DNA of 64,000 nt from Candidatus Thioglobus sp. (GCA_029936515.1 JAPYSK010000003.1:1-64000); one strand, 5' to 3'; positions 44,862 through 56,811 are shown, counted from the first letter of the stretch. Made by a program: numbers and translations. The notes: generated by a model not told the origin, from the letters alone.

Positions 44862-45665
44862 ATGCGACTTTTAAAACTTTTTTTACCAATACTTATTTCA
44901 ATAATACTTATTGTGTTGGATACTCGTTTTTCGTACTTAGATAATTTTAAACGCTTCACTTTAACGCTTCTTTCTCCGATTTATTTTGTTGTTGATTTAC
45001 CTAATCATGTTATTGATTGGGTTAACGATAAAGGCAGTGAGAATGCAAAATTAGTTAGTGAAAATGAATACTTAGAGGGCAAACTGACTGAACTCAAAGC
45101 TAGACTTCAAACCTATAATAACCTAGTCTTGGAAAATCAAAAAATATCAGGTTTACTCGATTCAAGCTACGCTATTCCAGAACATCAAATCAAACTAGCG
45201 CATGTTAAATCAATTTCACAATCAAGACTTAAAAAACAAATAATTATTGATAAAGGCTTTAATGATGGGGTTACTTTATCTCAGCTAATAGTTGGCTCTA
45301 ATGGTGTTGTTGGTCATGTTACCCAGGTTACACCTTTATATTCAACTGTCCAACTTATAACAGACCCTACTCAACATATGCCTGTTAAGAACTCTAGAAA
45401 TGGCATCAGAGGAATTACGAAGGGCTTAGCATCCAATGAAAAAGGCATGATTGTTGAATACGTACCATTAGAATCTGATGTGAAATTAGGTGACGTTTTT
45501 GTAACAAGTGGAATTGGAAATTCCTACCCAGTTGGCTATCTTGTTGGAAGGGTGACTGAAATTAATACTCTTTTAAACGATTCTTTCTTATCAATTACAC
45601 TTCAACCTCTTCAAAATATGAATAAATTAGAGCTAGTACTCATCATCTCAGAAAAAAATGACTAA
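44862..45665 (+). CDS. mreC: Rod-shape determining protein MreC
   Basis: A 267-residue bitopic protein. One N-terminal transmembrane helix (about 5-22), a coiled coil (about 60-95) and the periplasmic beta domain with VGVVGHV-like GVVGHVTQV and TSGIGNSYPVGYLVG. It scaffolds the elongasome and activates PBP2. Its end overlaps mreD by eight bases. Confidence 0.95.
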   Translation: MRLLKLFLPILISIILIVLDTRFSYLDNFKRFTLTLLSPIYFVVDLPNHVIDWVNDKGSENAKLVSENEYLEGKLTELKARLQTYNNLVLENQKISGLLDSSYAIPEHQIKLAHVKSISQSRLKKQIIIDKGFNDGVTLSQLIVGSNGVVGHVTQVTPLYSTVQLITDPTQHMPVKNSRNGIRGITKGLASNEKGMIVEYVPLESDVKLGDVFVTSGIGNSYPVGYLVGRVTEINTLLNDSFLSITLQPLQNMNKLELVLIISEKND

Positions 45666-46125
45666 CCAAAACCATATGTTACTTCTTAGCAAAATATCAA
45701 TTATTGCATTGATTATTGGTGCAATTTCGTTGCCTTTAGTTATTGAGCTATCTTCACCATTATGGATGCTAGTTTGTTTTGTTTACTGGGTGATTTATAC
45801 TGATGGTAAATGGATATATCTCTCTGCTTTGATACTTGGACTATTAATGGATGTGCTTCAGGGAGGTATTCTAGGTCAGAATGCTTTTGCACTAGTCATA
45901 AGCTCAGCGTTCATTTTTAATGTTAAAAAATCATTTTTTGTTTCAAACTTAACAACTCAACAGGTCTATATTTTTATAGGCTCTCTCATTTACTTAATTA
46001 CTTTTTTATTAACCCACATATTAGTTCAAGGTTTTGATTTTAGCTGGTTGATATTAATTTCACCATTTTCTAGTGCAATTATGTGGCCTGTTATTCGCTT
46101 TTTACTGGCAAAACTTAAACATTAA
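45658..46125 (+). CDS. mreD: Rod-shape determining protein MreD
   Basis: A 155-residue membrane protein with about five helices. The LILGLLMDVLQGGILGQNAFAL segment, key part GLLMDVLQGGILGQ, is the MreD hallmark. Elongasome component, between mreC and mrdA. Confidence 0.93.
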   Translation: MTNQNHMLLLSKISIIALIIGAISLPLVIELSSPLWMLVCFVYWVIYTDGKWIYLSALILGLLMDVLQGGILGQNAFALVISSAFIFNVKKSFFVSNLTTQQVYIFIGSLIYLITFLLTHILVQGFDFSWLILISPFSSAIMWPVIRFLLAKLKH

Positions 46126-46138
46126 GTAGAAAGCTAAT

Positions 46139-47992
46139 ATGGAAAAAATTGCAAATACTAAACGAGAGAGAAAAGTATTTAAATCAAGAATAATGATTGC
46201 TTATTTATTTATGATAGCAATGACTTTTATTCTAGTTTTAAGGCTATTTAACCTACAAATAACTAAGTATGAATACTACACTGAAGAGTCATTTGGAAAT
46301 CAAATGCAGACTCTTCCTATTACTCCAATACGAGGAAAGATACTTGATCGCAATGGCAAGGTTTTAGCTACCAATGAGTTCTCATATAGATTAACGATTA
46401 CTCCCGAGAAAATTAATGATTTAAATGGCACTTTTTTAGAATTACAGACAGAAAATTTAATTAATGAAGATGATATTGCTAAGTTTAATAAAAATTTGAA
46501 CCACTATAAAAAATTTCATAACATACCAATCAAATACAATCTATCTGAATCAGATGCTGCATCATTCCTTGTTAAAAATCAACTACCTGGAGTAGAAGTT
46601 GAGCCGTATTTTCATCGGGTTTACCCTAATGGAATTTCTAGCGCTCACCTTATAGGCTATGTCTCATCTATGAGCAAAGAGGATAAAAGCTATTATGATA
46701 AAAAAAATTATACTGGTACTAGCTTTGTTGGAAAAACAGGCATTGAGAAACAGTATGAAGATCTACTTCATGGTCAGTCGGGTGAGAGACAAATTGAAAG
46801 AAATGTTGCAGGCCGTGTTGTAGATTCTACTATCATTAAACCCTCTATTCCTGGTAAGGATATTTATCTGAATGTTGATATAGATCTTCAGATGACTGCT
46901 GAATCTCTATTGGGTGATAATCGAGGCGCAATAGTCCTTATTAATGTAAAAGATGGCTCAATATTGACCCTAGTCAGTACCCCCACTTTCAACCCAAACT
47001 GGTTTGTTAATGGAATTTCATTTGATCAATATAATGAGCTTTACAACGACGAAAATTTACCACTTTTTGATCGAAGTATTAAAGGTCTTTACCCGCCAGG
47101 ATCAACGATTAAACCAATGGTAGCTTTGGCTGGACTGGAATTAGGCAATATTACTATTAAAGACCAAATTTTTTGTCCGGGTTTTTATAAGCTTGCAAAT
47201 TGGTCAAGAAAATTTAATGACTGGAAGCGTTATGGTCATGGTCATGTTGATGTGATTGAGGGCATTGCACAATCTTGTGATGTATTTTTTTATGATTTAG
47301 CATACAAACTAGGAATTGATAAAATTCATGATAGCCTTGATCTATTTCAATTTGGGAAAAATACAAATATTGATTTACCTGGCGAACTAGGCGGGGTCTT
47401 ACCTTCAAGAGAATGGAAAAAAATTAACAAAGATGAGCCTTGGTATGGAGGTGAAACTCTGATTACAGGAATTGGACAAGGTTTTATGACAGCCAGCCCA
47501 CTTCAATTAGCATTAGCAACTGCAGCTATTGCCAATAAAGGTCAGCTATTAACGCCGCAAGTAATGATGCACTCTCAAACAAAAAATGGCGATGTATCAC
47601 AGGACCAAAAAAAAGCTTCACGGCAAATACCTATCAAAGATATTAATAATTGGGAAACAATCATTGAAGGCATGAAACAAGTTATTTATGGAAAACTAGG
47701 TACTGCAAGAAGATTAAACAATAAACTAAAATATACCTTAGCAGGCAAGACCGGAACCGCTCAGGTTTTTGGCCTGGACCCAGAAGAAGAATATATTGCT
47801 GACAATATTGATGAAAAATTAAGAGACCACGCGCTATTTACTGGATTTGCCCCAATTGAAGACCCACAGGTTGCTATAGCCATTATTGTAGAAAATGCAG
47901 GTAGCGGAAGTTCAAAGGCCGCACCACTTGCGAGAACTCTATTAGATGAATACTTTAGTAAAAATCCAGGTGTAACAGAAACAGTAGAATGA
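46139..47992 (+). CDS. mrdA: Penicillin-binding protein 2 (peptidoglycan transpeptidase)
   Basis: Elongation-specific DD-transpeptidase, 617 residues. N-terminal transmembrane anchor (about 20-38), non-catalytic domain starting TPIRGKILDRNG, and transpeptidase domain with S322-T-I-K in PPGSTIKP, an SCD second motif and AGKTGTAQ. The usual partner rodA does not follow; the convergent tgt begins seven bases beyond the stop. Confidence 0.96.
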   Translation: MEKIANTKRERKVFKSRIMIAYLFMIAMTFILVLRLFNLQITKYEYYTEESFGNQMQTLPITPIRGKILDRNGKVLATNEFSYRLTITPEKINDLNGTFLELQTENLINEDDIAKFNKNLNHYKKFHNIPIKYNLSESDAASFLVKNQLPGVEVEPYFHRVYPNGISSAHLIGYVSSMSKEDKSYYDKKNYTGTSFVGKTGIEKQYEDLLHGQSGERQIERNVAGRVVDSTIIKPSIPGKDIYLNVDIDLQMTAESLLGDNRGAIVLINVKDGSILTLVSTPTFNPNWFVNGISFDQYNELYNDENLPLFDRSIKGLYPPGSTIKPMVALAGLELGNITIKDQIFCPGFYKLANWSRKFNDWKRYGHGHVDVIEGIAQSCDVFFYDLAYKLGIDKIHDSLDLFQFGKNTNIDLPGELGGVLPSREWKKINKDEPWYGGETLITGIGQGFMTASPLQLALATAAIANKGQLLTPQVMMHSQTKNGDVSQDQKKASRQIPIKDINNWETIIEGMKQVIYGKLGTARRLNNKLKYTLAGKTGTAQVFGLDPEEEYIADNIDEKLRDHALFTGFAPIEDPQVAIAIIVENAGSGSSKAAPLARTLLDEYFSKNPGVTETVE

Positions 47993-47999
47993 GACCTAA

Positions 48000-49118
<1,119 letters not shown>

Positions 49119-49139
49119 CTAATTAGGTTTTTAAGGTTA

Positions 49140-49565
49140 TTAGAATGCTTGATTAATTTCATCAAAACCAAAGCCCCTCGACTGCAAAAAACGCTTTTGT
49201 TTTGCTTGGTCTTTGAAATCTAGGGATATACCATGTCCAAATTTTTTTATCCTAACTTCTTTTGCTAACTTAGACCAATCAAAAGCAGTTAAATTAAATT
49301 TGTTAATGCCTCTTGCTTTAAGCTCAAATGCAATTTTCAAAGGACCTTTCCCTTGGTTATACCTCATGAGAATAAAGGCCTCAGAAAATCGTTCATCACT
49401 TTGAAAGTTTTGCTCAGCTAAAAGTGAGATTGAGTTATTAATGATTGCATCATCAAAAGCCTTAAGTTGTAATTTTTTTAATAATTCTAATTGAGAATAC
49501 TCACGCCTCATCAACATCTTTAGCGCAGCTGAGTAGCATCTATTCTGTTGACTCTGGTTCGTCAT
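49140..49565 (-). CDS. recX: Recombination regulator RecX
   Basis: A 141-residue, largely helical, three-repeat RecX protein that inhibits RecA filaments. [19 protein letters not shown] and [12 protein letters not shown] are the family segments. Its start overlaps the recA end by 26 bases, so its translation depends on recA readthrough or coupling. Confidence 0.92.
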   Translation of the reverse strand: MTNQSQQNRCYSAALKMLMRREYSQLELLKKLQLKAFDDAIINNSISLLAEQNFQSDERFSEAFILMRYNQGKGPLKIAFELKARGINKFNLTAFDWSKLAKEVRIKKFGHGISLDFKDQAKQKRFLQSRGFGFDEINQAF

Positions 49566-50559
49566 GATCGCTACTCAATAATTTTTCACGAATTTTCCCC
49601 TCAAGCATTTGACTCATCTTAGTGTGGTCTTTTAAATAATCTCTTGCATTATCCTTGCCTTGGCCAATTCTTTCGCCTTCAACACTGTACCAAGCTCCAG
49701 CCTTTTCAACAAGACCAAGCTCGACACCTAAGTCAATTATTTCACTCTCTCTTGAAATACCTTGATTGTATAAAATTTGAAATTCTGCCTTTTTAAATGG
49801 AGGCGCGACTTTATTTTTCAAAACCTTAACTCTGGTTTCATTACCAAGAATTTCATCGCCTTTTTTAATGGCACCAATTCTACGAATATCTAATCGAACT
49901 GACGCATAAAATTTAAGTGCATTTCCACCAGTTGTTGTCTCAGGATTACCAAACATAACTCCTATTTTCATGCGAAGTTGGTTAATAAATATAACCATGG
50001 TGTTAGTTCGTTTTATATTAGAGGTTAGCTTTCTGAGCGCTTGAGACATCAATCTCGCCTGCAACCCCATATGAGAAGCACCCATTTCACCTTCAATTTC
50101 AGCTTTTGGAGTTAATGCAGCGACAGAGTCTATAACAACAATGTCTACACTTCCTGAACGAACAAGCATATCTGTAATTTCTAGGGCTTGCTCTCCAGTA
50201 TCAGGCTGTGAAATTAAAAGGTCATCAGTATTTACCCCTAGTTTCCTTGCATAAGTAGGGTCGAGCGCATGTTCAGCGTCAATAAATGCTGCTGTTCCAC
50301 CTATTTTTTGCATTTCTGCAATAACATGTAAGGTCATTGTTGTTTTTCCTGAGGACTCTGGTCCATAAATTTCAATAACCCTACCTCTAGGCAAGCCACC
50401 TATTCCAAGTGCAATATCAAGGCTTAGACTACCTGTAGAAACCACCTCAATATCTGTTCTTGCCTCTTCGTCGCCCAAGAACATAACAGATCCTTTTCCA
50501 AACTGTTTTTCGATTTGGCCAAGGGCTACTTTTAGGGCTTGTTTTTTCTGTTCATCCAC
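49540..50559 (-). CDS. recA: Recombinase A
   Basis: DNA strand-exchange ATPase, 339 residues. Walker [10 protein letters not shown] (66-74), Walker [10 protein letters not shown], and L2-loop [14 protein letters not shown] are all present. Only 48 bases separate it from divergent ribD, and no CTGT-N8-ACAG LexA box is visible there. Confidence 0.98.
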   Translation of the reverse strand: MDEQKKQALKVALGQIEKQFGKGSVMFLGDEEARTDIEVVSTGSLSLDIALGIGGLPRGRVIEIYGPESSGKTTMTLHVIAEMQKIGGTAAFIDAEHALDPTYARKLGVNTDDLLISQPDTGEQALEITDMLVRSGSVDIVVIDSVAALTPKAEIEGEMGASHMGLQARLMSQALRKLTSNIKRTNTMVIFINQLRMKIGVMFGNPETTTGGNALKFYASVRLDIRRIGAIKKGDEILGNETRVKVLKNKVAPPFKKAEFQILYNQGISRESEIIDLGVELGLVEKAGAWYSVEGERIGQGKDNARDYLKDHTKMSQMLEGKIREKLLSSDHDEPESTE

Positions 50560-50607
50560 ACCGCTCTCCCGAGTAAAATGTTAAGTAATTTATATACAAT
50601 TATTATA

Positions 50608-51651
50608 ATGGCTTTCACTCAACAAGATACAGAATGTATGTCTCTTGCTCTCAAACTTTCTGAGCTTGGTCGAGCAAGTGTTGGAGCAAATCCAATGGTG
50701 GGCTGTGTGATAACTCGTGACAATGAAATTATTGCTCAAGACTTTCACCGTCAGTATGGTGAAGGGCATGCTGAGATTAATGCTCTAGATCAAATTAATC
50801 ATGAAGCTAAGAATACTTCACTCTACGTAACTCTTGAACCATGCTCTCATCAAGGTAAAACGCCTCCGTGTGCAGATGCACTAATTAAAGCTGGAGTTAA
50901 GAAAGTTATTATTGCAATGCTTGACCCCAACCCTTTAGTGTCTGGAGGGGGAGTTAAAATGCTACAAGATGCCAACATTCAAGTTGAAGTTGGTTTGCTT
51001 GAAGATGAAGCAAGTGAGCTCAATCGAGGATTTGTTAAAAGGATGCGAACTGGGATGCCATTTGTCACCTCAAAGATTGCTATGAGTTTAGATGGTAGAA
51101 CAGCAATGAAAAATGGAGAAAGTAAATGGATTACTTCAGATGCTGCTAGAAAAGATGTACATAAACTTCGCAGTGAAAATCAAGCAATCATGACTGGATC
51201 AGGTACTATCATAAATGATAACCCGATGATGACAGTCAGGCTTAATGAGATAGATTCAAATCCACTCAGAGTAATTATTGATAGTGGTAATGTTATCAAT
51301 GATAAGTCACTTAATATTTTTTCATCTAATGCGGATACACTTGTACTTAATAGTGATAATTCAAAAACTCTTTCAAATGGAAAGATAGATTTAAAATCAG
51401 CCCTTACAAAGCTTGGAGAGATGGGGGTCAATAACTTGCTCCTTGAAGCTGGAAGTGGTCTCAACGGTGCAATGTTAGAGGCATGTCTAGTTGATGAGTT
51501 TATCATTTATACTGCACCATTAATTCTTGGAAATGATGCCAGACCAATGATTGATATTCCCTTAAAGACAATGTCTGAAAAAATCGAATTGAGTATTATT
51601 GACATTAGACATGTTGGGACTGATATCAAAATTAGAGCCACCCTTAAATGA
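50608..51651 (+). CDS. ribD: Bifunctional riboflavin deaminase-reductase
   Basis: Carries out two early steps of riboflavin synthesis. Deaminase domain (1-145) has zinc motif GHAEINAL and PCSHQGKTPPCADAL; the reductase domain (150-347) has KIAMSLDGRTA. The frame opens at 50539, but ATG 50608 gives the normal 347 residues and avoids overlap with recA. Its stop overlaps the coaBC start (ATGA). Confidence 0.95.
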   Translation: MAFTQQDTECMSLALKLSELGRASVGANPMVGCVITRDNEIIAQDFHRQYGEGHAEINALDQINHEAKNTSLYVTLEPCSHQGKTPPCADALIKAGVKKVIIAMLDPNPLVSGGGVKMLQDANIQVEVGLLEDEASELNRGFVKRMRTGMPFVTSKIAMSLDGRTAMKNGESKWITSDAARKDVHKLRSENQAIMTGSGTIINDNPMMTVRLNEIDSNPLRVIIDSGNVINDKSLNIFSSNADTLVLNSDNSKTLSNGKIDLKSALTKLGEMGVNNLLLEAGSGLNGAMLEACLVDEFIIYTAPLILGNDARPMIDIPLKTMSEKIELSIIDIRHVGTDIKIRATLK

Positions 51652-52841
51652 ACACGCTAACAAATAAACGAGTTTTGTTAGGAGTTAGCGGCTCAATTGC
51701 AGCTTACAAGTCTCCAGATATTGTTAGGCGCCTACAGGATTTAGGTGCTGAAGTTAGAGTAGTCATCACCAATGGCGGAAGGGAATTTGTTAGCGAAAGA
51801 TCGCTACAAACAATTTCAAAAAATAAAGTTCATGACAACCTTTGGGATAAAGACGCTGAACTTGCTATGGGCCATATAGAGTTAGCAAAATGGGCAGATG
51901 TAGTAATCATTGCTCCGGCCTCTGCAAACACTATAGCTAAGCTTTGCCATGGTGAAGCGGATGACTTACTCTCTACTGTAATACTTGCAACAAGCGTCAC
52001 TGTGATGATAGCGCCATCAATGAATCAACAGATGTATGCTTCACTTGCAATGAAAGAGAACCTTCAATTACTCAAAAATCGTAACGTAATTATCATAGAG
52101 CCAGGTTTTGGTGAGCAGGCTTGTGGCGATGTTGGAGAAGGAAGACTGGCTGAGCCAATTGATATTGCACAGCAAGCTGCAGAACTTTTTTTGAGCAACT
52201 CACTAAGTGGTAAAAAAGTTTTAATAACAATAGGTGGCACTATTGAAGCAATAGATCCAGTTAGATTCATATCTAATCACAGTAGTGGAAAAATGGGTAT
52301 GTCACTAGCTCATGCCTGTATCCAGGCCGGTGCAAAAACAACACTGGTAGTTGGCTCAATTTCTATTGATGTTGAAAGGAGAGCTGAAACTATTTTTGTA
52401 ACTAGTGCAAGTGAAATGTATGACGCAGTAATGAATAACATTACTAGCCAAGACCTATTTATTAGCTGCGCTGCAGTTGCAGATTATAGACCTTCAAAAG
52501 TAAGCCTTAATAAAATAAAAAAAACAAGCAAAATAAAATCAATTCAACTTACAGAGAACAAAGATATTCTAGCTAGTGTCTGTAAATTAAAAGACAAACC
52601 AATCTGTATCGGTTTTGCAGCAGAAACTGAAAATTTAATTTCTAATGCGAAACAGAAATTAAAAAATAAGAAGTGTGATGCTATTATTTTAAATGATATC
52701 TCAAATAGTGAGATTGGTCTTAAGTCTGATAAAAACGAAGTTCACTTCATATCTGAAAAGAACTCTGAAAAAATAGATAAAAATAGCAAGCAAATTATTG
52801 CTGAAATTATCATTAATAAAATTGCTAAATATTTTTTCTAA
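51648..52841 (+). CDS. coaBC: Phosphopantothenoylcysteine decarboxylase/synthetase
   Basis: Two-domain coenzyme A enzyme of 397 residues. The flavoprotein CoaC domain begins GVSGSIAAYKSPDIVRRL and includes PSMNQQMY and the catalytic Cys in ACGDVGEGRLAE. The CoaB domain starts near KKVLITIGGTIEAIDPVR and uses CTP. Coupled to ribD. Confidence 0.96.
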   Translation: MNTLTNKRVLLGVSGSIAAYKSPDIVRRLQDLGAEVRVVITNGGREFVSERSLQTISKNKVHDNLWDKDAELAMGHIELAKWADVVIIAPASANTIAKLCHGEADDLLSTVILATSVTVMIAPSMNQQMYASLAMKENLQLLKNRNVIIIEPGFGEQACGDVGEGRLAEPIDIAQQAAELFLSNSLSGKKVLITIGGTIEAIDPVRFISNHSSGKMGMSLAHACIQAGAKTTLVVGSISIDVERRAETIFVTSASEMYDAVMNNITSQDLFISCAAVADYRPSKVSLNKIKKTSKIKSIQLTENKDILASVCKLKDKPICIGFAAETENLISNAKQKLKNKKCDAIILNDISNSEIGLKSDKNEVHFISEKNSEKIDKNSKQIIAEIIINKIAKYFF

Positions 52842-53279
52842 GTGTTAAAAATGCCTATAAATCAAGGCTTAATGGACTTACTCACAAAACTGTGGATAAC
52901 TCTGGTGATATCTCTTAATACTACCATAAATCATGCGCTAGACTAGCAAATTCTATGGTTTTGGTTAATAAATAATCATAACCATTTTTTATATATAAAT
53001 CAATGAGTTATGTTTTTATAGATTTGTGAATATATTTCAACTATGTCATGAATACTAGTTAATTGTCAGATAGCGGATAACTTTTATAGATTTCCCTTTT
53101 AAATAAGGCTTTTCAGGGTAAATATGATTTTTTATTAAAAAAAGTTTATCTACATTTAGATTTTAATATTAAATAGAAAGAGATAAATTAAAATGGTATT
53201 AATATATGTTCATTTTTCTTTAACTTATAGCTGTTATTAACCGCTTAATGCTGCTATTTGTCTAAGAATTATATTTTAA
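52842..53279. other. 438-bp AT-rich non-coding region with DnaA-box-like sites
   Basis: The longest gap in the window. It contains one perfect DnaA box, TGTGGATAA at 52891-52899 (minus-strand TTATCCACA). It also has a one-mismatch site TTATCTACA at 53146-53154 and a weaker AGCGGATAA at 53072-53080, with long A/T tracts between. A 31-codon ORF at 52851-52946 (MPINQGLMDLL...) has no ribosome-binding site and is not supported. Function unknown; see findings. Confidence 0.45.
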
Positions 53280-56200
53280 CTAATACTGAATTTTGTATTT
53301 TTTAGGGCCAAAATTCTTCTCGATTGTATCTAAGAGTTCTCTATTAAGTGAGACATCGTATTCTTTTGTGAGAGGAATTTTTCCTAAAGTATTATTAGAT
53401 TGATATTCAATAATCACTGGACATTTTCCATGAAACTCTTGAAGTAAATTACATAGCTCTACATACGCATTTTTATCTTCTTCACTTAATTTTATTTTGA
53501 GATATTTAGCATATTTCAACTGTACCTTTTCAACTGGGTCTATTCGATCAACTACTATCTGCCATTGTTCTCTAAAATCCTTATTTACTTTACCTGAAAT
53601 AACGACGACTTCGTCTAGAACAATTTGATCACTATTTACCCCAAGAGCTTGTGAAAAAACTGCTGCATTAACTTTCTTTTCACCATCTTCAATTGTTAAA
53701 CTGGCCATCTGTCCTTTTCGAGTATTACGATAGTTAATATCAGAGATCAAAGATAGAATACGTACTTCTCTATTATTTCGAAAAACAAGATCCTTTGGCA
53801 AAGTGCAAACTATTGACTTTAAATCACCCTTATACCAATCTGTAGGATGTCGGTTAAGGTAATAACCCATAACATTTTTCTCAAACATCAGTATTTGCTT
53901 AAATGATAAGTAGGAACCTTTTTTATACATTTTTTCGTATTCAATATGGCTATCAACTTCTGAAAAAAGACTACTTTGACCTTTTGATAAGTCATTTTGT
54001 CTCTGCTCAGCCTGACTCCTAGCGCTTGGATAAGTGGCAATAAGGGTAGCCCTTTTTATGCCAAAAATATCAAATGCGCCAGCATATATAAGTGCCTCTA
54101 ATGCTCTTCGATTTAGATTCCTCTTTTCTATTCGCAAACAAAAATCAAAAATATCAGAATAATCTCCATTCTTCTCACGCTGTAAAACTATTTCTCTCAC
54201 TAAGGCTTCACCAACTCCCTTTATAGCACCTAGTCCATATACTATTGTCGTGTTATCTATAATACTAAACTCATATTCAGATTGATTTATATCTGGTGCA
54301 ATAAATATGACACCTTTCTTCTTAGATTCTCCAACTGTAAATGCAATCCGATCCGTATCATCCATCACAGAAGACAATACTGCAGCCATAAAGGGAGCCG
54401 GAAAGTGGGCTTTAAGCCAAGCAGTTTGATAAGAAATATACGCATAAGCAACTGAGTGAGACTTATTAAAGCCATATCCTGAAAACTTATCAATAAGATC
54501 AAAAATTTCATTTGCCTTATCTTTTTCAATATTTTTTTTAGAGGCTCCTTTTACAAACACTTCTCTTTGTTCTGCCATTTCTTCAGTTTTTTTCTTACCC
54601 ATTGCTCGTCGCAATATATCTGCCCCACCCAAAGAATAGCCTGCCATAACTTGCGCAGACTTCATAACTTGTTCTTGATAAATAAATACACCATTTGTTG
54701 GTTTCAAAATTTCTTCTAGTATTTTATGCGGATATCGTACTATAGCACCATGCTTAACTTGAATATAATCATCTACCATTCCTGACTCTAATGGCCCAGG
54801 TCTATATAAAGCCAACATAGCAACAATATCTTCAAAACAATCAGCCTTAAGTTTTTTTAAGTAGCCTCGCATACCATCCGATTCAAGCTGAAAAACTCCA
54901 GTTGTATCACAATCTTGAAGTAATTGATATACCTTTGGATCATCTAAGGAAAGCTTATTAATATCTATCAAACCATCACTTAATCCTTTTTTTGCAATAA
55001 TTTTTACAGCTTTATCTATAACAGTTAGATTTGACAAACCAAGAAAGTCAAATTTAACAAGGCCTACAGCCTCAACATCATCTTTATCAAACTGTGACAC
55101 TACTACATCTGACTCATCAGATCCTTTATAGATTGGGCAAAAATCACTGATCTTACTCGGTGCTATAATCACACCACCAGCATGCGTTCCAACATTTCTA
55201 ATCAAGCCTTCTAAATCTTGAGATAAATCAATAAGTGTGGAGACACTTTCTTCAGAATCATAGCGTGATTTAAGCTCTGAAGAGTCCTCTAACGCTTTGC
55301 TTAAGGTAATTTTTAATTCGTTAGGTATCATCTTAGAAATCTGATCACTAAAACCATATGGATGCCCTAATACTCTCCCTACATCTCTAACAACCCCCTT
55401 TGCTGCCATTGTGCCATAAGTAATAATTTGAGAAACTTTATCAGTTCCATACTTGCTAGCAACATATGCAATAACCTCATCTCGACGATCAGTACAAAAA
55501 TCAATATCAAAATCAGGCATTGAGATACGTTCAGGATTAAGAAAACGCTCAAACAAAAGATCATGCTCAATAGGATCAACATTTGTAATAGAAAGTGCCC
55601 AGGCAACTAAAGATCCAGCCCCTGAGCCTCTTCCTGGACCAACAGGGATACCATTCTCTTTAGCCCACCTTATAAAATCTGAAACAATCAAAAAATATCC
55701 CGGATAGTCCATCTCTAGAATCACAGACAACTCAAAATTTAACCGCTCATAATAAATCTCTTCATTAACACTGATTCCTTTAAGTCTCTCTTTAAGGCCT
55801 GACATTGACTCTTCATGAAAAAACTCAGAAATTGATTTTCCTTTTGGTGTTGGGAAAATAGGAAGATAATTCTTCTCAAATAATTCAAAATGCAAGTTAC
55901 ATCGCTTTGATAATTCAACAGTATTTTTTAAAATATTGGGGAAGTCAGAAAATAAATCTGACATTTCACTAGGAGTTTTTAAATACTGAGTTTCACTGAA
56001 ATTTTTAAGTCTTCGAGCATCGTCTAAAAGACCGCCTTGGGCAATACAAATTCTAGCTTCATGGGCTTCATAATCATTTTTTGTCAAAAACTGTACATCA
56101 TTAGTTGCTACTACTGGAATTTCTAATTGCAATCCAAGGTCTATAGTGAGATTAAGTAAATTCTCATCTAAAGACCTATTAGTTCTTTGAACCGAAATAT

Positions 56201-56690
56201 AGTATCGATCATTAAAAATAGATTTCCAACCAATAGCTTTTGTTTCTGCAAGACTATGCTCATTAGATAAAAGTAGTTGTGCGATATCAGATCTCACTGC
56301 AGTTGCGACCATAATTAAACCTTTCTGGTGTGAGATGAGTTGCTCTTCAGTAACGCTTACACTTGAAATTCCCTGCTCATTTAAGTAAGCTTTAGATATA
56401 AGCTCAGAGAGATTGAGGTAGCCTTTTTGATTTTGGCATAATAACAAGATATCATAATTACCCAATTCAAAAGTTACTGTTATTTTGGCTCCAATAATAG
56501 GCTTGATGCCAGCTGAAATTGCCTTTTGATAGAATTTTATTGCTGAAAAAAGACTCATATCATCTGTCAAGGCAATGCTAGTCATCCCTGCCTCTTGGAC
56601 ACTTTCAATAAGTTTTGATACACGAATTAAACTATTCTTTACAGAATACTCGCTTTGACATTGGAGATGAACAAAATCTGATGCGCCCAT
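53280..56690 (-). CDS. dnaE: DNA polymerase III alpha subunit
   Basis: Replicative polymerase, 1136 residues, slightly shorter than the 1160 of E. coli. PHP domain at 1-280 (FVHLQCQSEYSV), catalytic aspartates in PDFDIDFCTDRRDE (about 390-403), GPGRGSGAGSLVAW, fingers PLESGMVDDYI, and a C-terminal OB fold. No polC-like exonuclease insertion. Confidence 0.97.
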   Translation of the reverse strand: MGASDFVHLQCQSEYSVKNSLIRVSKLIESVQEAGMTSIALTDDMSLFSAIKFYQKAISAGIKPIIGAKITVTFELGNYDILLLCQNQKGYLNLSELISKAYLNEQGISSVSVTEEQLISHQKGLIMVATAVRSDIAQLLLSNEHSLAETKAIGWKSIFNDRYYISVQRTNRSLDENLLNLTIDLGLQLEIPVVATNDVQFLTKNDYEAHEARICIAQGGLLDDARRLKNFSETQYLKTPSEMSDLFSDFPNILKNTVELSKRCNLHFELFEKNYLPIFPTPKGKSISEFFHEESMSGLKERLKGISVNEEIYYERLNFELSVILEMDYPGYFLIVSDFIRWAKENGIPVGPGRGSGAGSLVAWALSITNVDPIEHDLLFERFLNPERISMPDFDIDFCTDRRDEVIAYVASKYGTDKVSQIITYGTMAAKGVVRDVGRVLGHPYGFSDQISKMIPNELKITLSKALEDSSELKSRYDSEESVSTLIDLSQDLEGLIRNVGTHAGGVIIAPSKISDFCPIYKGSDESDVVVSQFDKDDVEAVGLVKFDFLGLSNLTVIDKAVKIIAKKGLSDGLIDINKLSLDDPKVYQLLQDCDTTGVFQLESDGMRGYLKKLKADCFEDIVAMLALYRPGPLESGMVDDYIQVKHGAIVRYPHKILEEILKPTNGVFIYQEQVMKSAQVMAGYSLGGADILRRAMGKKKTEEMAEQREVFVKGASKKNIEKDKANEIFDLIDKFSGYGFNKSHSVAYAYISYQTAWLKAHFPAPFMAAVLSSVMDDTDRIAFTVGESKKKGVIFIAPDINQSEYEFSIIDNTTIVYGLGAIKGVGEALVREIVLQREKNGDYSDIFDFCLRIEKRNLNRRALEALIYAGAFDIFGIKRATLIATYPSARSQAEQRQNDLSKGQSSLFSEVDSHIEYEKMYKKGSYLSFKQILMFEKNVMGYYLNRHPTDWYKGDLKSIVCTLPKDLVFRNNREVRILSLISDINYRNTRKGQMASLTIEDGEKKVNAAVFSQALGVNSDQIVLDEVVVISGKVNKDFREQWQIVVDRIDPVEKVQLKYAKYLKIKLSEEDKNAYVELCNLLQEFHGKCPVIIEYQSNNTLGKIPLTKEYDVSLNRELLDTIEKNFGPKKYKIQY

Positions 56691-56811
56691 TTATAGGAAA
56701 ATTATATGAATAATATATCTTTATTTTACAAACAAATTTATAGCCATCTTAGGGCATTTCTATAAATTTAATAGCCTAATACTAAACTAAATAAATCAGA
56801 TCGAAATTTAA

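Noticed and set aside
52851-52946. 31-codon ORF with a hydrophobic centre after coaBC
   Set aside because: No ribosome-binding site and no recognisable family; it contains the DnaA box. Kept only as a note on the gap.
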